Assembly (NCBI RefSeq): GCF_016900875.1
Contig: NZ_JAFEUM010000001.1
Location: forward strand, 882,918-946,917
From: Vibrio ulleungensis
GTDB taxonomy: Bacteria > Pseudomonadota > Gammaproteobacteria > Enterobacterales > Vibrionaceae
Reading direction: 5' to 3'
Length of the DNA: 64,000 nt
A program made the position numbers and the translations under genes. Of the stretch, positions 36,091-44,908 are shown piece after piece. Within the stretch, counting starts at the first letter, position 1. Each line of letters opens with the position of its first letter. The notes beneath the pieces are model-generated. The model did not search any database. It was given only the letters and a program-made list of their open reading frames with translations, and was not told where the DNA came from.

Positions 36091-36176
36091 CCTATTTCGT
36101 AATGTTTGAAGTTGAAACAATTTTTGCATTCCTATTGAAATAGGTTAAATTAGTAACCATTAAAAATATCAATAGG
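36091..36176. promoter_or_regulatory. 40-bp phased CCTATT/AATAGG sites in OMP-LysR divergent promoter
   Basis: CCTATT at 36091-36096, the palindrome CCTATT-GA-AATAGG at 36131-36144, and AATAGG at 36171-36176: sites begin exactly 40 bp apart. This is the arrangement expected for a LysR-type regulator binding both its own and the divergent promoter; binding is inferred. Confidence 0.5.
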
Positions 36177-36184
36177 TACCAAGG

Positions 36185-37060
36185 ATGATTAACCTCGAAT
36201 ATTTACACGCATTTGTAACAGCAGCTGAGAAGGGTTCTTTTTCTGCAGCGGGGCGCCATATAGGAAAAAGTCAAAGTACAGTCAGTGTGAGTGTCAGTAA
36301 CCTAGAAACTGATCTTGGTGTTCAGCTTTTTGATAGGGCTGGAAAGTACCCGGTGATGACGCCAGAAGGAGAGCATTTATATCAACAAGCAAAGGTATTA
36401 ATGCGCCAAGCTGACAGAATAGAGCACTACACAACTAGTGTCCGAGACAAAGTCGAAAACAGTATTGCTATAGGTTTAGACCCATTGGTTCCTTTTGCAT
36501 TTGTTGAAACGGCGCTTGAAAAGCTAGCGCAAAAATACCCGTTTACCCAGGTACAAATCTTTAAAGAAAAAAGTGAAAGTTTATTTGCAGCTCTCAACGA
36601 CAATCGCGTGGATTTTGTATTGAACCTCACTTCTCAGGGGATCCCAGAATATTTTGAGTTTGCGTGTTTTAAGGAAGTTGAATGGGTGTGTGTTTGCAGT
36701 CCAGATTGCGATTTGGCTGATCTTAAGGTCGTAGAAAATGAAATGCTTACCACAGAGCGACAGATAATCTGCAGTAGTATGTATGAACATGGGGTGCTTG
36801 GTCCTATTACTACGCTATCCCAGTCAATCTGGTTGGCACACGATCAAGACGACATGATTAGGATGGTCGAGCAAGGGATTGGCTGGGCATTTTTGCCAAA
36901 AATTATGCTTGAAGAGCGCGTTGCTCTAGGTTCGCTAGTTCAATTTCAACCAGCGTTTGTTAAAACAAGTCAATCGTATGGTCTCGACTTGCTGTGGAAG
37001 TCTAACACTAGCTCGGGTCCGGTAGCTGAGTACTTCAGGGAACTTTTGTTTAGAAACTAA
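36185..37060 (+). CDS. LysR family transcriptional regulator (2)
   Basis: 291 residues. N-terminal HTH AEKGSFSAAGRHIGKSQSTV and the typical linker LFDRAGKYPVMTPEG. The C-terminal effector domain is complete. Divergent from the OMP gene and convergent with the second PACE-like gene. The Shine-Dalgarno is poor (AAGG abuts the ATG), so translation may be weak or autoregulated. Confidence 0.85.
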   Translation: MINLEYLHAFVTAAEKGSFSAAGRHIGKSQSTVSVSVSNLETDLGVQLFDRAGKYPVMTPEGEHLYQQAKVLMRQADRIEHYTTSVRDKVENSIAIGLDPLVPFAFVETALEKLAQKYPFTQVQIFKEKSESLFAALNDNRVDFVLNLTSQGIPEYFEFACFKEVEWVCVCSPDCDLADLKVVENEMLTTERQIICSSMYEHGVLGPITTLSQSIWLAHDQDDMIRMVEQGIGWAFLPKIMLEERVALGSLVQFQPAFVKTSQSYGLDLLWKSNTSSGPVAEYFRELLFRN

Positions 37061-37134
37061 AGTTCCTTTACTGAGTTTAAAACTAGAACTTGTAGATAAA
37101 GTGGCTACGCATAGTTATGTGCGAGTTCGCCATT

Positions 37135-37569
37135 TTATTGTTTAAAAAACAGTAGCTCATATAGAGAATTGCTTACATAGCTATAGTTGAACACCAATAA
37201 GCTAAACCAAAAGTCCGCGCTGATAACATCCCAGAAGGTACCATCAACGAGAGTAGAAATCAGTGGCGTCGTAAGTACTACTAAGCCTAACTGAAACAAC
37301 GCAATGTAAATGCCTTTAATGGCAACACTTTTTTCTACAGATTTATATCGCTTTAATAGGATACTATCAAATCCAAAATTGTAGGTAGCGTTCCAAAAAT
37401 CCGAGAGAAATAGAAGAAGCAGTAGTTTACTGCCAAACGGAATGAAATCAGTTATATCATTCATAAAGAGTGGGGCTACGGCAATTAAAACTACAGACTG
37501 TAGGAATAGTAATTGTCGTAGTCGGCTTCTATAGGGTCGAATATTGGGTTGTACAATAATGTTGGTCAT
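37135..37569 (-). CDS. Divergent PACE-like membrane protein lacking both conserved glutamates
   Basis: 144 residues, four helices in two tandem pairs. It aligns without gaps in key parts to the PACE protein at 33718-34179: RLRQLLFLQ against RLRHTILFE, and KGIYIALFQLGL against RVLHTLLFEFGL. Both functional glutamates are glutamine here (Gln24 and Gln93). GGAGG lies before the ATG, so it appears expressed. It may be a non-transporting paralogue, an altered-coupling transporter, or a decaying gene. Confidence 0.7.
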   Translation of the reverse strand: MTNIIVQPNIRPYRSRLRQLLFLQSVVLIAVAPLFMNDITDFIPFGSKLLLLLFLSDFWNATYNFGFDSILLKRYKSVEKSVAIKGIYIALFQLGLVVLTTPLISTLVDGTFWDVISADFWFSLLVFNYSYVSNSLYELLFFKQ

Positions 37570-37984
37570 GTTTTGCCTCCTGTTAACGGCGGCATTGTCC
37601 CAACATCAGAGCCTAAATATTAAATTAGGACCCATTAAAATATTCGATACACCTCGATGATTTTTTGTTAAGAGCCACTAAGCACGCTGATTTAAAGTTT
37701 CGAACCAAGCAAACTAATTGACTATTTAACTCGTTTCTAGTGACTAAGTGACTAAGTGACTAAGTGAGTAAGAAACTAGAATTTTTATGTTTAATTTTTA
37801 ATAACTTAAAGTTTCTAGCATATGTAATGGATTACATATTCTTTTCTGTGGCACGTATCAAACTTTAACTAATGTACTCAACTATTTTTGAGTGTAGTAT
37901 AGTGCGCTTAAAATATGCGCATACCCCAATATCAGGGATTCGATTTGGTTTGCTTAGCTGTTGTGTTAAGCAAGAAGGTACACA
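37570..37984. other. AT-rich intergenic stretch of about 415 bp
   Basis: Divergent promoter region between the PACE-like gene (-) and the diguanylate cyclase (+). It contains the 8-bp tandem repeats listed at 37741-37772. No gene was seen. Confidence 0.6.
37741..37772. repeat. Four tandem 8-bp repeats (TGACTAAG)
   Basis: Three exact TGACTAAG units and one TGAGTAAG, flanked by the inverted pair TTCTAGT / ACTAGAA. The repeat number may vary by slippage. Confidence 0.75.
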
Positions 37985-39589
37985 ATGAAGCTTCGTCAAC
38001 TTTTACTGCTTATTTCAACTATTTTAGTAACGATTCCATTGGTCCTTTTTTGGGTTTGGCCATATTCAGAAGCGTTAGAGTCTGAGATTAAAGATGTCGA
38101 ACAGCGTCATCTTGTTATCGCAAAAAACCTGTCGACCGCGTTTGAGCGCTATTACGATGATGTCATCGGCTTCTTCTCCATTATAGATTTACCTTCTGAA
38201 AAACAACTGTTGTTGCCAGAAGTCTCTGCATTGATGAGTACTTACCATTTCACAATGGTGAGCAAGGTTAATGACCGAGGTGAAGTGACCCGATGTCTTT
38301 TCTATTCAAGCCAGCCCTGCCCAAAAACGATGGACTCACATCTGCTAGAGCTTGCTAAAAAAACAACTGTAGTAGGTGAGGTGTCCATATCTACCGTCAC
38401 AGTAGATAGTACTCGAGACCAGCAGCCGATAATGCTAGTGGTTAAGGAAGTGCCCAATGGGTTATTGGTTGGTTATCTTTCTACACAATATATTTTTGAA
38501 ACAGGCAAGAAGGTCGCATTCGGTGAGCAAGGTCATGCGGCGATCGTCGATCAGGCAGGCAATGTATTGGCGCATCCTTTAACTTCTTGGGTACAAGCTA
38601 GGAAGAACATCTCTTCAATAAGCGCTGTGCAGAAAATGCTGAACAAACAGACGGGTGTCGAGCAGTTTTATTCTCCCGCACTTAAAGGGGATATGATTGC
38701 GGGATATACCTATGTGCCAAAAGCCAATTGGGGAGTCATGGTTCCACAACCGGTTGCCGAACTAAGAGAAAAGGCAAACAATATTGACTATATGGCTATG
38801 TTAGTCATGTTGATTGGCCTAGGTTTAGCGATGTTGGTTGTTTTGCCACTTTCTTTGGTTGTGATAACACCACTTAATCGCTTACTACAATCTATCAAGT
38901 CTATAGAAGATGGTGTTCCGCGTAACAAAGCTCTTAAGCATAATGGGAATTTTACCCCATTTGAAATTCGCCAGCTTAATCACTCGCTGACTTCGATGGT
39001 GGATAAACTGAATGCTAACAAGTTTGAAATATCAAAATTAGCGTTTCTAGATGCCACAACAAACCTGCCAAATCGAAGTTACTTTGAACAGTTGTTTGAC
39101 TTATCGACTAAATCGTCCAAATCTGCCAAAAGTATATCTACTCTAGTATTCATTGACTTTGACGATTTTAAAAGCGTTAACGATAGCTACGGTCATCGTG
39201 CGGGTGATCAATTGCTACACCAGTTTGGCCAACGACTTGCTAAGGTATTGTTTAAGCAAAGTTACGACAATGACCCACTCAGTTTCTTTGATGGTTTACC
39301 TGCGCATATCCCTGCGAGGTTGGGTGGTGATGAGTTTGTTATATTGTTTCGTGACATAACCTCTGACACTGAGGTTGAAGACCTACTAGAACGCGTCAGA
39401 GAAAATGTTTTTGGCCTGTATGAACTGGAAGATGATGTGCAGCTTACTTTGACGGGTAGCATAGGCTTAATTCGTTTTACTACATCGAATGCCGATTACG
39501 ACTTCGTACTAAAGCAAGCTGACGTAGCTATGTATGATGCAAAGTCATTAGGTAAGAATCAAACACAAGTTTACGCTCAAAGAGCGTAG
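37985..39589 (+). CDS. Membrane diguanylate cyclase with Cache-type sensor
   Basis: 534 residues. A membrane helix at 5-27, a periplasmic sensor of the dCache type (about 30-270), a second helix (about 278-302), a HAMP-like linker, and a GGDEF domain (about 355-530). The active-site GGDEF is intact at residues 447-451, so it should make c-di-GMP. An I-site RxxD is not obvious upstream of the motif. The ligand is unknown; the Cache fold often senses amino acids or small organics. Confidence 0.88.
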   Translation: MKLRQLLLLISTILVTIPLVLFWVWPYSEALESEIKDVEQRHLVIAKNLSTAFERYYDDVIGFFSIIDLPSEKQLLLPEVSALMSTYHFTMVSKVNDRGEVTRCLFYSSQPCPKTMDSHLLELAKKTTVVGEVSISTVTVDSTRDQQPIMLVVKEVPNGLLVGYLSTQYIFETGKKVAFGEQGHAAIVDQAGNVLAHPLTSWVQARKNISSISAVQKMLNKQTGVEQFYSPALKGDMIAGYTYVPKANWGVMVPQPVAELREKANNIDYMAMLVMLIGLGLAMLVVLPLSLVVITPLNRLLQSIKSIEDGVPRNKALKHNGNFTPFEIRQLNHSLTSMVDKLNANKFEISKLAFLDATTNLPNRSYFEQLFDLSTKSSKSAKSISTLVFIDFDDFKSVNDSYGHRAGDQLLHQFGQRLAKVLFKQSYDNDPLSFFDGLPAHIPARLGGDEFVILFRDITSDTEVEDLLERVRENVFGLYELEDDVQLTLTGSIGLIRFTTSNADYDFVLKQADVAMYDAKSLGKNQTQVYAQRA

Positions 39590-39806
39590 CCTCCTCAAAC
39601 CATAGTTAGTCGTAAACGCAACTGACTGCCGAAATACCTTACACTTTGTAAGGGTAAGTTTTTAAAACTTCTTAATTAACAATGGGATAAATAGTGGTCT
39701 GATTTGTGCTTAACACTATTGAACTAGTAAGTAAGTGTAACAGACTTAATCTGGGTGGCAGATGTGATGTCACCTAATACCTACGTTGTTAACAAGGAAT
39801 TTGACT

Positions 39807-40523
39807 ATGATCAGCACGTTGAAACAAGGGTTCCTCGGCGCCGCACTCGCGGTTGTGGGGTTTAGTACTCAAGCATTTTTTATCGACTTTACTGATGCCG
39901 ATGTATGGGGGGGCGCGGATGGCGCGCAGACATACAAAGCTATGCATGAGGGTCCCGACCAAGATTTTTGGATAGAACTTTCCGCATTTGATACTATTCG
40001 AAGAACCAGTCCAGTGTTGTCTGCAAACGATCCAAATACTTCTGGCTGTACTGGTATGTTTGCGTGTGATTTCGATGGGATCGGTATAGAAAACGGTAGC
40101 TGGTTAGATGATCCTGACGAAATCGGGTACAAAGAATGGTTAAATGTGGCCTTTTTGAACTCAGATTTAGAAATGGGTACAGCGCTCATTAATACCATTT
40201 ATTTGATTGATCTTCGTCCTTATGAGGACGGTGGAATGTCCGCTTATATCGATGGTGTTGAAGTGGCTAACACTGAATTTTCAGGAGACAGTTGGCGTGG
40301 AATTTACAGTCTAGACGTTGGCATGGTTGCAGACTCATTTGACTTGTACTCAAGTTGGGCGTTTTTTGACAGAATTGATGACTTTGCGTTAGCTGGTTTA
40401 GACATCTCAGACGATTTTTCCGACATCAGTATTTTCTCCGTTGATGTTCCTGAGCCTGCCACATTAGCACTGTTTGGATTAGGGCTATTTGGCGCAGGTG
40501 TAGCGAGACGTCGAAAAAACTAA
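39807..40523 (+). CDS. PEP-CTERM sorting domain protein
   Basis: 238 residues. A signal peptide (VGFSTQAF near residue 28) and the C-terminal sorting tag: VPEPATLALFGLGLFGAGVA followed by RRRKN. Exosortase systems cleave and anchor or release such proteins, often with exopolysaccharide. The body is acidic and aromatic-rich with no recognised enzyme motif. An upstream in-frame ATG exists at 39786, but AAGGA (39793-39797) serves the ATG at 39807. No exosortase gene is in this window. Confidence 0.85.
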   Translation: MISTLKQGFLGAALAVVGFSTQAFFIDFTDADVWGGADGAQTYKAMHEGPDQDFWIELSAFDTIRRTSPVLSANDPNTSGCTGMFACDFDGIGIENGSWLDDPDEIGYKEWLNVAFLNSDLEMGTALINTIYLIDLRPYEDGGMSAYIDGVEVANTEFSGDSWRGIYSLDVGMVADSFDLYSSWAFFDRIDDFALAGLDISDDFSDISIFSVDVPEPATLALFGLGLFGAGVARRRKN

Positions 40524-40544
40524 CAGTTTGAGCTGAAATTTTTA

Positions 40545-40575
40545 AAGCGCACTTTTTCGAAGTGTGCTTTTTTTT
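40545..40575 (+). terminator. Terminator after the PEP-CTERM gene
   Basis: 10-bp stem AAGCGCACTT / AAGTGTGCTT (one G-U pair), 5-nt loop, then eight Ts. Confidence 0.92.
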
Positions 40576-40721
40576 GTCTTAAATTAGGTGAATTAGCCAA
40601 CGAAGAGTCACCAGAAACACTTCGGATAGTTTAGAGGTTTGTCTATATTTGACAGAGTGTTAGCACACGTGAGATAACACAGGGACATTATTGCAATATC
40701 TTGAGAACAAGGAACGTCTCC

Positions 40722-42515
40722 ATGAGCGATGCCACGTCTTTTCGGCCGAAAGAGAGCGAACAAACTAACGCTAATAGTAGCCACCTCGGGATATTGGTTG
40801 AATTACTAAAGTTTATAAAGCCCTATAAGACTCAAGTTTTACTTGCGGTGATTGCACTGGTGTTTACAGCCGCAATGACGCTGACTATTGGGCAAGGCGT
40901 TCGCTTACTCATTGATACCGGTTTCGTTCAACAATCACAGCAGCAGTTGCAATCCGCTGTGCTGTTTATTATTGGTGTGACTGTCTTTATCGCAGCAGGT
41001 ACGTTTTGTCGTTTTTATCTGGTTTCATGGCTGGGCGAAAGGGTGAGTGCCGACATACGAAAAGCCGTGTTTAATCATGTGATATCCCTTCATCCGAGCT
41101 ACTTTGAGGCTGCTGGTAGTGGCGACATTATGGCGCGCATTACTACAGATACAACATTGCTGCAAAGTATCATTGGATCGTCGTTTTCCATGGCCATTCG
41201 AAGCGTCCTCATGTCGATTGGTGCGTTGATCATGTTGTTTGCCACCGATGTAAAACTGTCGCTGATCGTTATGATTTCCGTACCGCTCATTTTGGTGCCT
41301 ATTCTGTTCTATGGTCGAAAGGTTAGGGCATTATCGAAACAGAGTCAGGACTCGATGGGCGATGTAGGCAGTTATGCTGGCGAAGCAATCGAACATATAA
41401 AAACTGTCCAGAGTTATATTCAAGAATCGCAAGAGTCCAGCCGCTTCTCCTACGAAGTAGAAAGAGCATTTGAAATTGGTAAAAATCGAGTCAAGCAAAG
41501 AGCAATACTAATCGCAGGTGTCATTATTATTGTTTTTGGTGCAATTACCGGCATGCTTTGGGTTGGGGGCAGCGATGTCATTGCTGGGCGTATGAGTGGC
41601 GGTGATCTTGGTGCATTCGTCTTCTATGCTATTTTGGTGGCTTCCTCATTTGCGACCGTATCCGAAGTATTGGGTGAATTACAAAGAGCCGCAGGTGCAA
41701 CGGAACGATTGATCGAAATATTGCGTGTAGAAAGTGCTATTACCGCTCCACAAGATCCTTTGAACCTAAATCAGATAGATGCAAGTATCGCGTTTAACCA
41801 AGTTGACTTCTTTTACCCATCTCGTCCAAAAATAGCAGCGCTTAAACATCTTGATGTTAAGGTAAGTTCCGGCCAGGTGTTGGCGTTAGTTGGTCCGTCT
41901 GGTGCAGGCAAAAGTACGATATTCGAACTACTTCAACGTTTCTACGATCCACAATCCGGTACCGTGACGATTGGAGAACAAGATATTACTCAGTTCAACC
42001 CTTCAGAACTGAGAAATTTAATGGCTCTAGTTCCTCAGCAACCCGCACTGTTCAGTAGTGACGTGCTGCATAACATTCGATACGGCTGCCCAGATGCAAG
42101 TGACGAAGAAGTTATAGAAGCAGCTAAAAAAGCACATGCCCATGAGTTTATTCAAGCGTTACCCGAAGGCTACAAAAGCTACCTGGGTGATAAAGGCGTG
42201 CGCTTATCAGGTGGTCAAAGGCAACGTATTGCAATAGCACGAGCCATTCTAAAAGATCCTCAAATATTGTTACTTGATGAGGCCACATCTGCGTTAGACA
42301 GCGAAAGTGAACATTATGTTCAGCAGGCATTGGAAGAATTAATGAAAGGGAGAACTACCGTAATCATTGCCCATCGTTTATCAACCATTAAACATGCCGA
42401 TCAAATAGCGGTTATGGAGCAAGGAAATGTGGTTGCAACTGGAACGCACCAACAACTACTGCAGTCCAGTCCTATGTATAAACGACTTGTCGATTTACAA
42501 TTTAAACAGCATTGA
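40722..42515 (+). CDS. ABC exporter, fused permease and ATPase (MsbA-like)
   Basis: 597 residues. A six-helix exporter domain (about 40-335) is followed by an ATPase domain with Walker A GPSGAGKST, signature LSGGQRQR and Walker B ILLLDEATSALDSES. Half-transporter working as a homodimer; lipid or drug export is likely. The ATG at 40722 has AAGGA 8 nt upstream and is preferred to an earlier in-frame start at 40701. It lies alone between two terminated or decayed neighbours. Confidence 0.9.
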   Translation: MSDATSFRPKESEQTNANSSHLGILVELLKFIKPYKTQVLLAVIALVFTAAMTLTIGQGVRLLIDTGFVQQSQQQLQSAVLFIIGVTVFIAAGTFCRFYLVSWLGERVSADIRKAVFNHVISLHPSYFEAAGSGDIMARITTDTTLLQSIIGSSFSMAIRSVLMSIGALIMLFATDVKLSLIVMISVPLILVPILFYGRKVRALSKQSQDSMGDVGSYAGEAIEHIKTVQSYIQESQESSRFSYEVERAFEIGKNRVKQRAILIAGVIIIVFGAITGMLWVGGSDVIAGRMSGGDLGAFVFYAILVASSFATVSEVLGELQRAAGATERLIEILRVESAITAPQDPLNLNQIDASIAFNQVDFFYPSRPKIAALKHLDVKVSSGQVLALVGPSGAGKSTIFELLQRFYDPQSGTVTIGEQDITQFNPSELRNLMALVPQQPALFSSDVLHNIRYGCPDASDEEVIEAAKKAHAHEFIQALPEGYKSYLGDKGVRLSGGQRQRIAIARAILKDPQILLLDEATSALDSESEHYVQQALEELMKGRTTVIIAHRLSTIKHADQIAVMEQGNVVATGTHQQLLQSSPMYKRLVDLQFKQH

Positions 42516-42655
42516 TGAAAGCATTGATTTGAACCAAAACAGGTATTTTTGCTGATTACTAAGAACTTTTACTGAAGTATGGTGCGCTTACTCACAATGA
42601 GTTCATCGTATTCAAAGGCAACTCATTTGTAACGTTGCACATCGCAGAGGACTCT

Positions 42656-43113
42656 ATGACGTACTCCACTCAACGCGCTCCAGTTAAACGAATGAACATT
42701 ATGGCTAAGCCTATTGGCCCCAATGTGTGGCAAAGGGTTAGCCATAGAGGTTAACGGCGATGTGTTTGAGTGCGACCACTATGTTTATCCAGAATATAAA
42801 CTCGGCAATATCCAAACTAACACCCTAGACGAATTGCAATTTAATCCTGCTCAAGAGAAGTTTGGTCGTGCTAAAGAGACCAGTTTGCCTAGTCAATGTA
42901 GGCAGTGTGATTACCAATTTGCCTGTTATGGTGAGTGTCCTAAAAAATCGCTTTGTAAAGACAACCAGTGGTGAGGTAGGGCTGAACTATCTATGTCGTG
43001 GTTGGCACCAATTCTTTTCGCATATCGATCCCTATATATCTATGTTAGTACGCTCAATGGGCTATGACGTCCATAAACAACTCAATAGCGCTGCAATGCG
43101 CATTCAATTGTAG
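42656..43113 (+). pseudogene. Remnant of an anaerobic sulfatase-maturating radical-SAM enzyme
   Basis: Starts with a plausible Shine-Dalgarno and ATG giving MTYSTQRAPVKRMNIMAKPI, the usual N-terminus. It then jumps near 42710-42716, out of frame, to the C-terminal SPASM region (MCGKGLAIEVNGDVFECDHY, CRQCDYQFACYGECPKKSLC). The radical-SAM core with CxxxCxxC is deleted. A second lesion, one extra base near 42966, shifts frame before GLNYLCRG and the ending FFSHIDPY. It cannot activate sulfatases. Confidence 0.85.
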
Positions 43114-43121
43114 GTAAAAAC

Positions 43122-43616
43122 ATGAAAAACTATCTGTTTTTACTCCTGCTCATTACTAGCAGTTCGTTTGCCTCTGAAGGAGTGAGTTACGACTCTTCGC
43201 AAGGGCGCGAAAAGGTTATTGGGATGAAGGCTCTGGCGTATGAGGATATGTCGTCTAACTATACTCACTATGCTGAGCTATTTAACCTATGCCAAAAAAC
43301 ACCGAGCGCAAAGGCTTGCGACGTAGAGCAAAAACAAGCATCGGCCAACTATCGAGCAAGCAAAGCGCGTTACGATGTGCTTACCATGTTAGTTGAAACC
43401 GGGCTTTTACTCGCACCTTTGCCCAAAATAGCGCTTAACGAATTTTATCGTTCGTTGATCATACTCGGTTACGCCGAAGATACTGGGGCTTATACAGAGG
43501 AGGCTTTGTTAGACGCTGCTAATCTATGGAACAAAGACCATGGCTTTAAGAATACCGTGGCGTTAACTCTGATTCAGCTGTCAATGTTACAGGCACAAAT
43601 TGCGAGCAATACATAA
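43122..43616 (+). CDS. Secreted/periplasmic protein, function unknown
   Basis: 164 residues. A clear signal peptide (LFLLLLITSSSFAS, cleavage near residue 18). The mature part is helical with two cysteines (Cys57 and Cys65 region, CQKTPSAKAC) that could form a disulfide. It lies 8 bp after the sulfatase-maturase remnant, so it was probably the second gene of that operon. No family is recognised. Confidence 0.6.
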   Translation: MKNYLFLLLLITSSSFASEGVSYDSSQGREKVIGMKALAYEDMSSNYTHYAELFNLCQKTPSAKACDVEQKQASANYRASKARYDVLTMLVETGLLLAPLPKIALNEFYRSLIILGYAEDTGAYTEEALLDAANLWNKDHGFKNTVALTLIQLSMLQAQIASNT

Positions 43617-44067
43617 AGACCTCGTCCAAACCTTTAGAACTCAACAGCATGTATTAGGGCGATGTTTTCTCTGCAGTTGTACACTTTGGGTCAAATAATC
43701 AGAGCGAAAGTGTAAACTGAGCTATATTTAGTCAATCAACTCACTATAGTAGATAACGTTTTGAAAATTATAGTTCTAGGCAATCAAAAGGCCACTACTT
43801 ATTTTCTACCAGAGGTGAGGACCACAAACGGTAAACCATTCATGCAGCCACATCTTTATATAGGAATAGTGATGTTTGACTTGCCCTGCGTCTGGTAAAA
43901 CCTGGCCACTCAATTGATTTTCACCTGCAACCTACGTGTAAATTCTGTAGGTAATTCTACACGTTACTATAGAGCCAAATTGTATGGCTAACTGTTCACC
44001 GAAGTAACTAACGATGAAATGAAAGTCGACATAGAAATTGTTTCTAGGCTTAGCAAAAGGGGTAGTA
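43617..44067. other. Intergenic stretch of about 450 bp
   Basis: No gene recognised. A weak ACGTGTA / TACACGT inverted pair lies around 43935-43965. Otherwise AT-rich upstream DNA of the following operon. Confidence 0.55.
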
Positions 44068-44460
44068 ATGAAAAACGAGTCTAAGAAAGAGGCTGACTTA
44101 AGCAAACTCAGTCAAGAACAAAGAGATATTCTTGAACTTCAGCAAGCGTTAATGGCCATTGAAAATCGGCAAGCGAAGAATCAAACCGACAAGAATGAAC
44201 GAGCTGAAGAATCCTCAACACCAGAAACGAGCACAACCGAAGCGCCCGAAAGCAACACTACATCAGCATCCCAGTCTCCAGAATGCGAACTGCTACTGGC
44301 GTTAGCGGATGAAGTGAAAAATTCGTCAAACGAAGAGTTTGATCTCGAGGTCGTCAAAAAGAAACTGGCTGGCCTAGAGGAAGAGCTTAAAAATATACCT
44401 ATCGCTGTTGGCATTGGTCTATTCACTGCCGGACTGCTCGTGGGCCGTACATTAAAATAA
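44068..44460 (+). CDS. Small tail-anchored protein with coiled-coil, function unknown
   Basis: 130 residues. A polar, Glu/Ser/Thr-rich N-terminal two thirds, a predicted coiled coil (about 85-108, VVKKKLAGLEEELKN), and a single C-terminal membrane helix IPIAVGIGLFTAGLLVGRTL. This resembles the layout, not the sequence, of the ElaB/YqjD tail-anchored proteins. The ATG at 44068 is used (GGGG run 6-9 nt upstream). It lies 22 bp before the next small membrane protein. Confidence 0.6.
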   Translation: MKNESKKEADLSKLSQEQRDILELQQALMAIENRQAKNQTDKNERAEESSTPETSTTEAPESNTTSASQSPECELLLALADEVKNSSNEEFDLEVVKKKLAGLEEELKNIPIAVGIGLFTAGLLVGRTLK

Positions 44461-44482
44461 CTCGTAAATTAAGGAAAGCGTA

Positions 44483-44896
44483 ATGAGTGAATTCGTGGAT
44501 AAGATGCAGGTGGCTACGAAAGCCCAATCAGCGTTACTAAAAGCTGAGATGAAACGAACAAAAATTACCGCGGTATTAGTCGTTATAAGTGTTCTTTGTA
44601 TGCTGATAGCCCTGCTAGGCCTCAATGCGGGATTTTACTTCTATTTAATGGAACAACAGCCCCAACAGGCAGCGGCACTAACACTGGCAGGTACCAACTT
44701 TGTTTTGGGGGTTATTCCTCTCATCGTCGCCAATAACTTACAACCCAGTGACGAAGAAAAGCTGCTCCAAGATATTCGTGACCGCGCCTACGAATCTGCG
44801 ACTGGCCCAATTACCCAATTATTGTCTCCCACTAAGTCTTTAGACGGTCTTTCTCCCCTGATTGGTCTTGCAATCAAAACCCTTATAAAAAAATAG
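44483..44896 (+). CDS. Small two-helix membrane protein, function unknown
   Basis: 137 residues with two membrane helices (about 29-55 and 65-88) and a polar C-terminal tail. TAAGGAAAG precedes the ATG. Holin-like topology, but no phage genes are nearby. It lies 12 bp before the AI-2E-type transporter, and with the preceding tail-anchored protein appears to form a three-gene operon. Confidence 0.6.
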   Translation: MSEFVDKMQVATKAQSALLKAEMKRTKITAVLVVISVLCMLIALLGLNAGFYFYLMEQQPQQAAALTLAGTNFVLGVIPLIVANNLQPSDEEKLLQDIRDRAYESATGPITQLLSPTKSLDGLSPLIGLAIKTLIKK

Positions 44897-44908
44897 CAGG
44901 CCATTTCT

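Noticed and set aside
44483..44896. Phage holin
   Set aside because: The two-helix topology is holin-like, but there is no endolysin or other phage gene around, and the gene is in an operon with a transporter.
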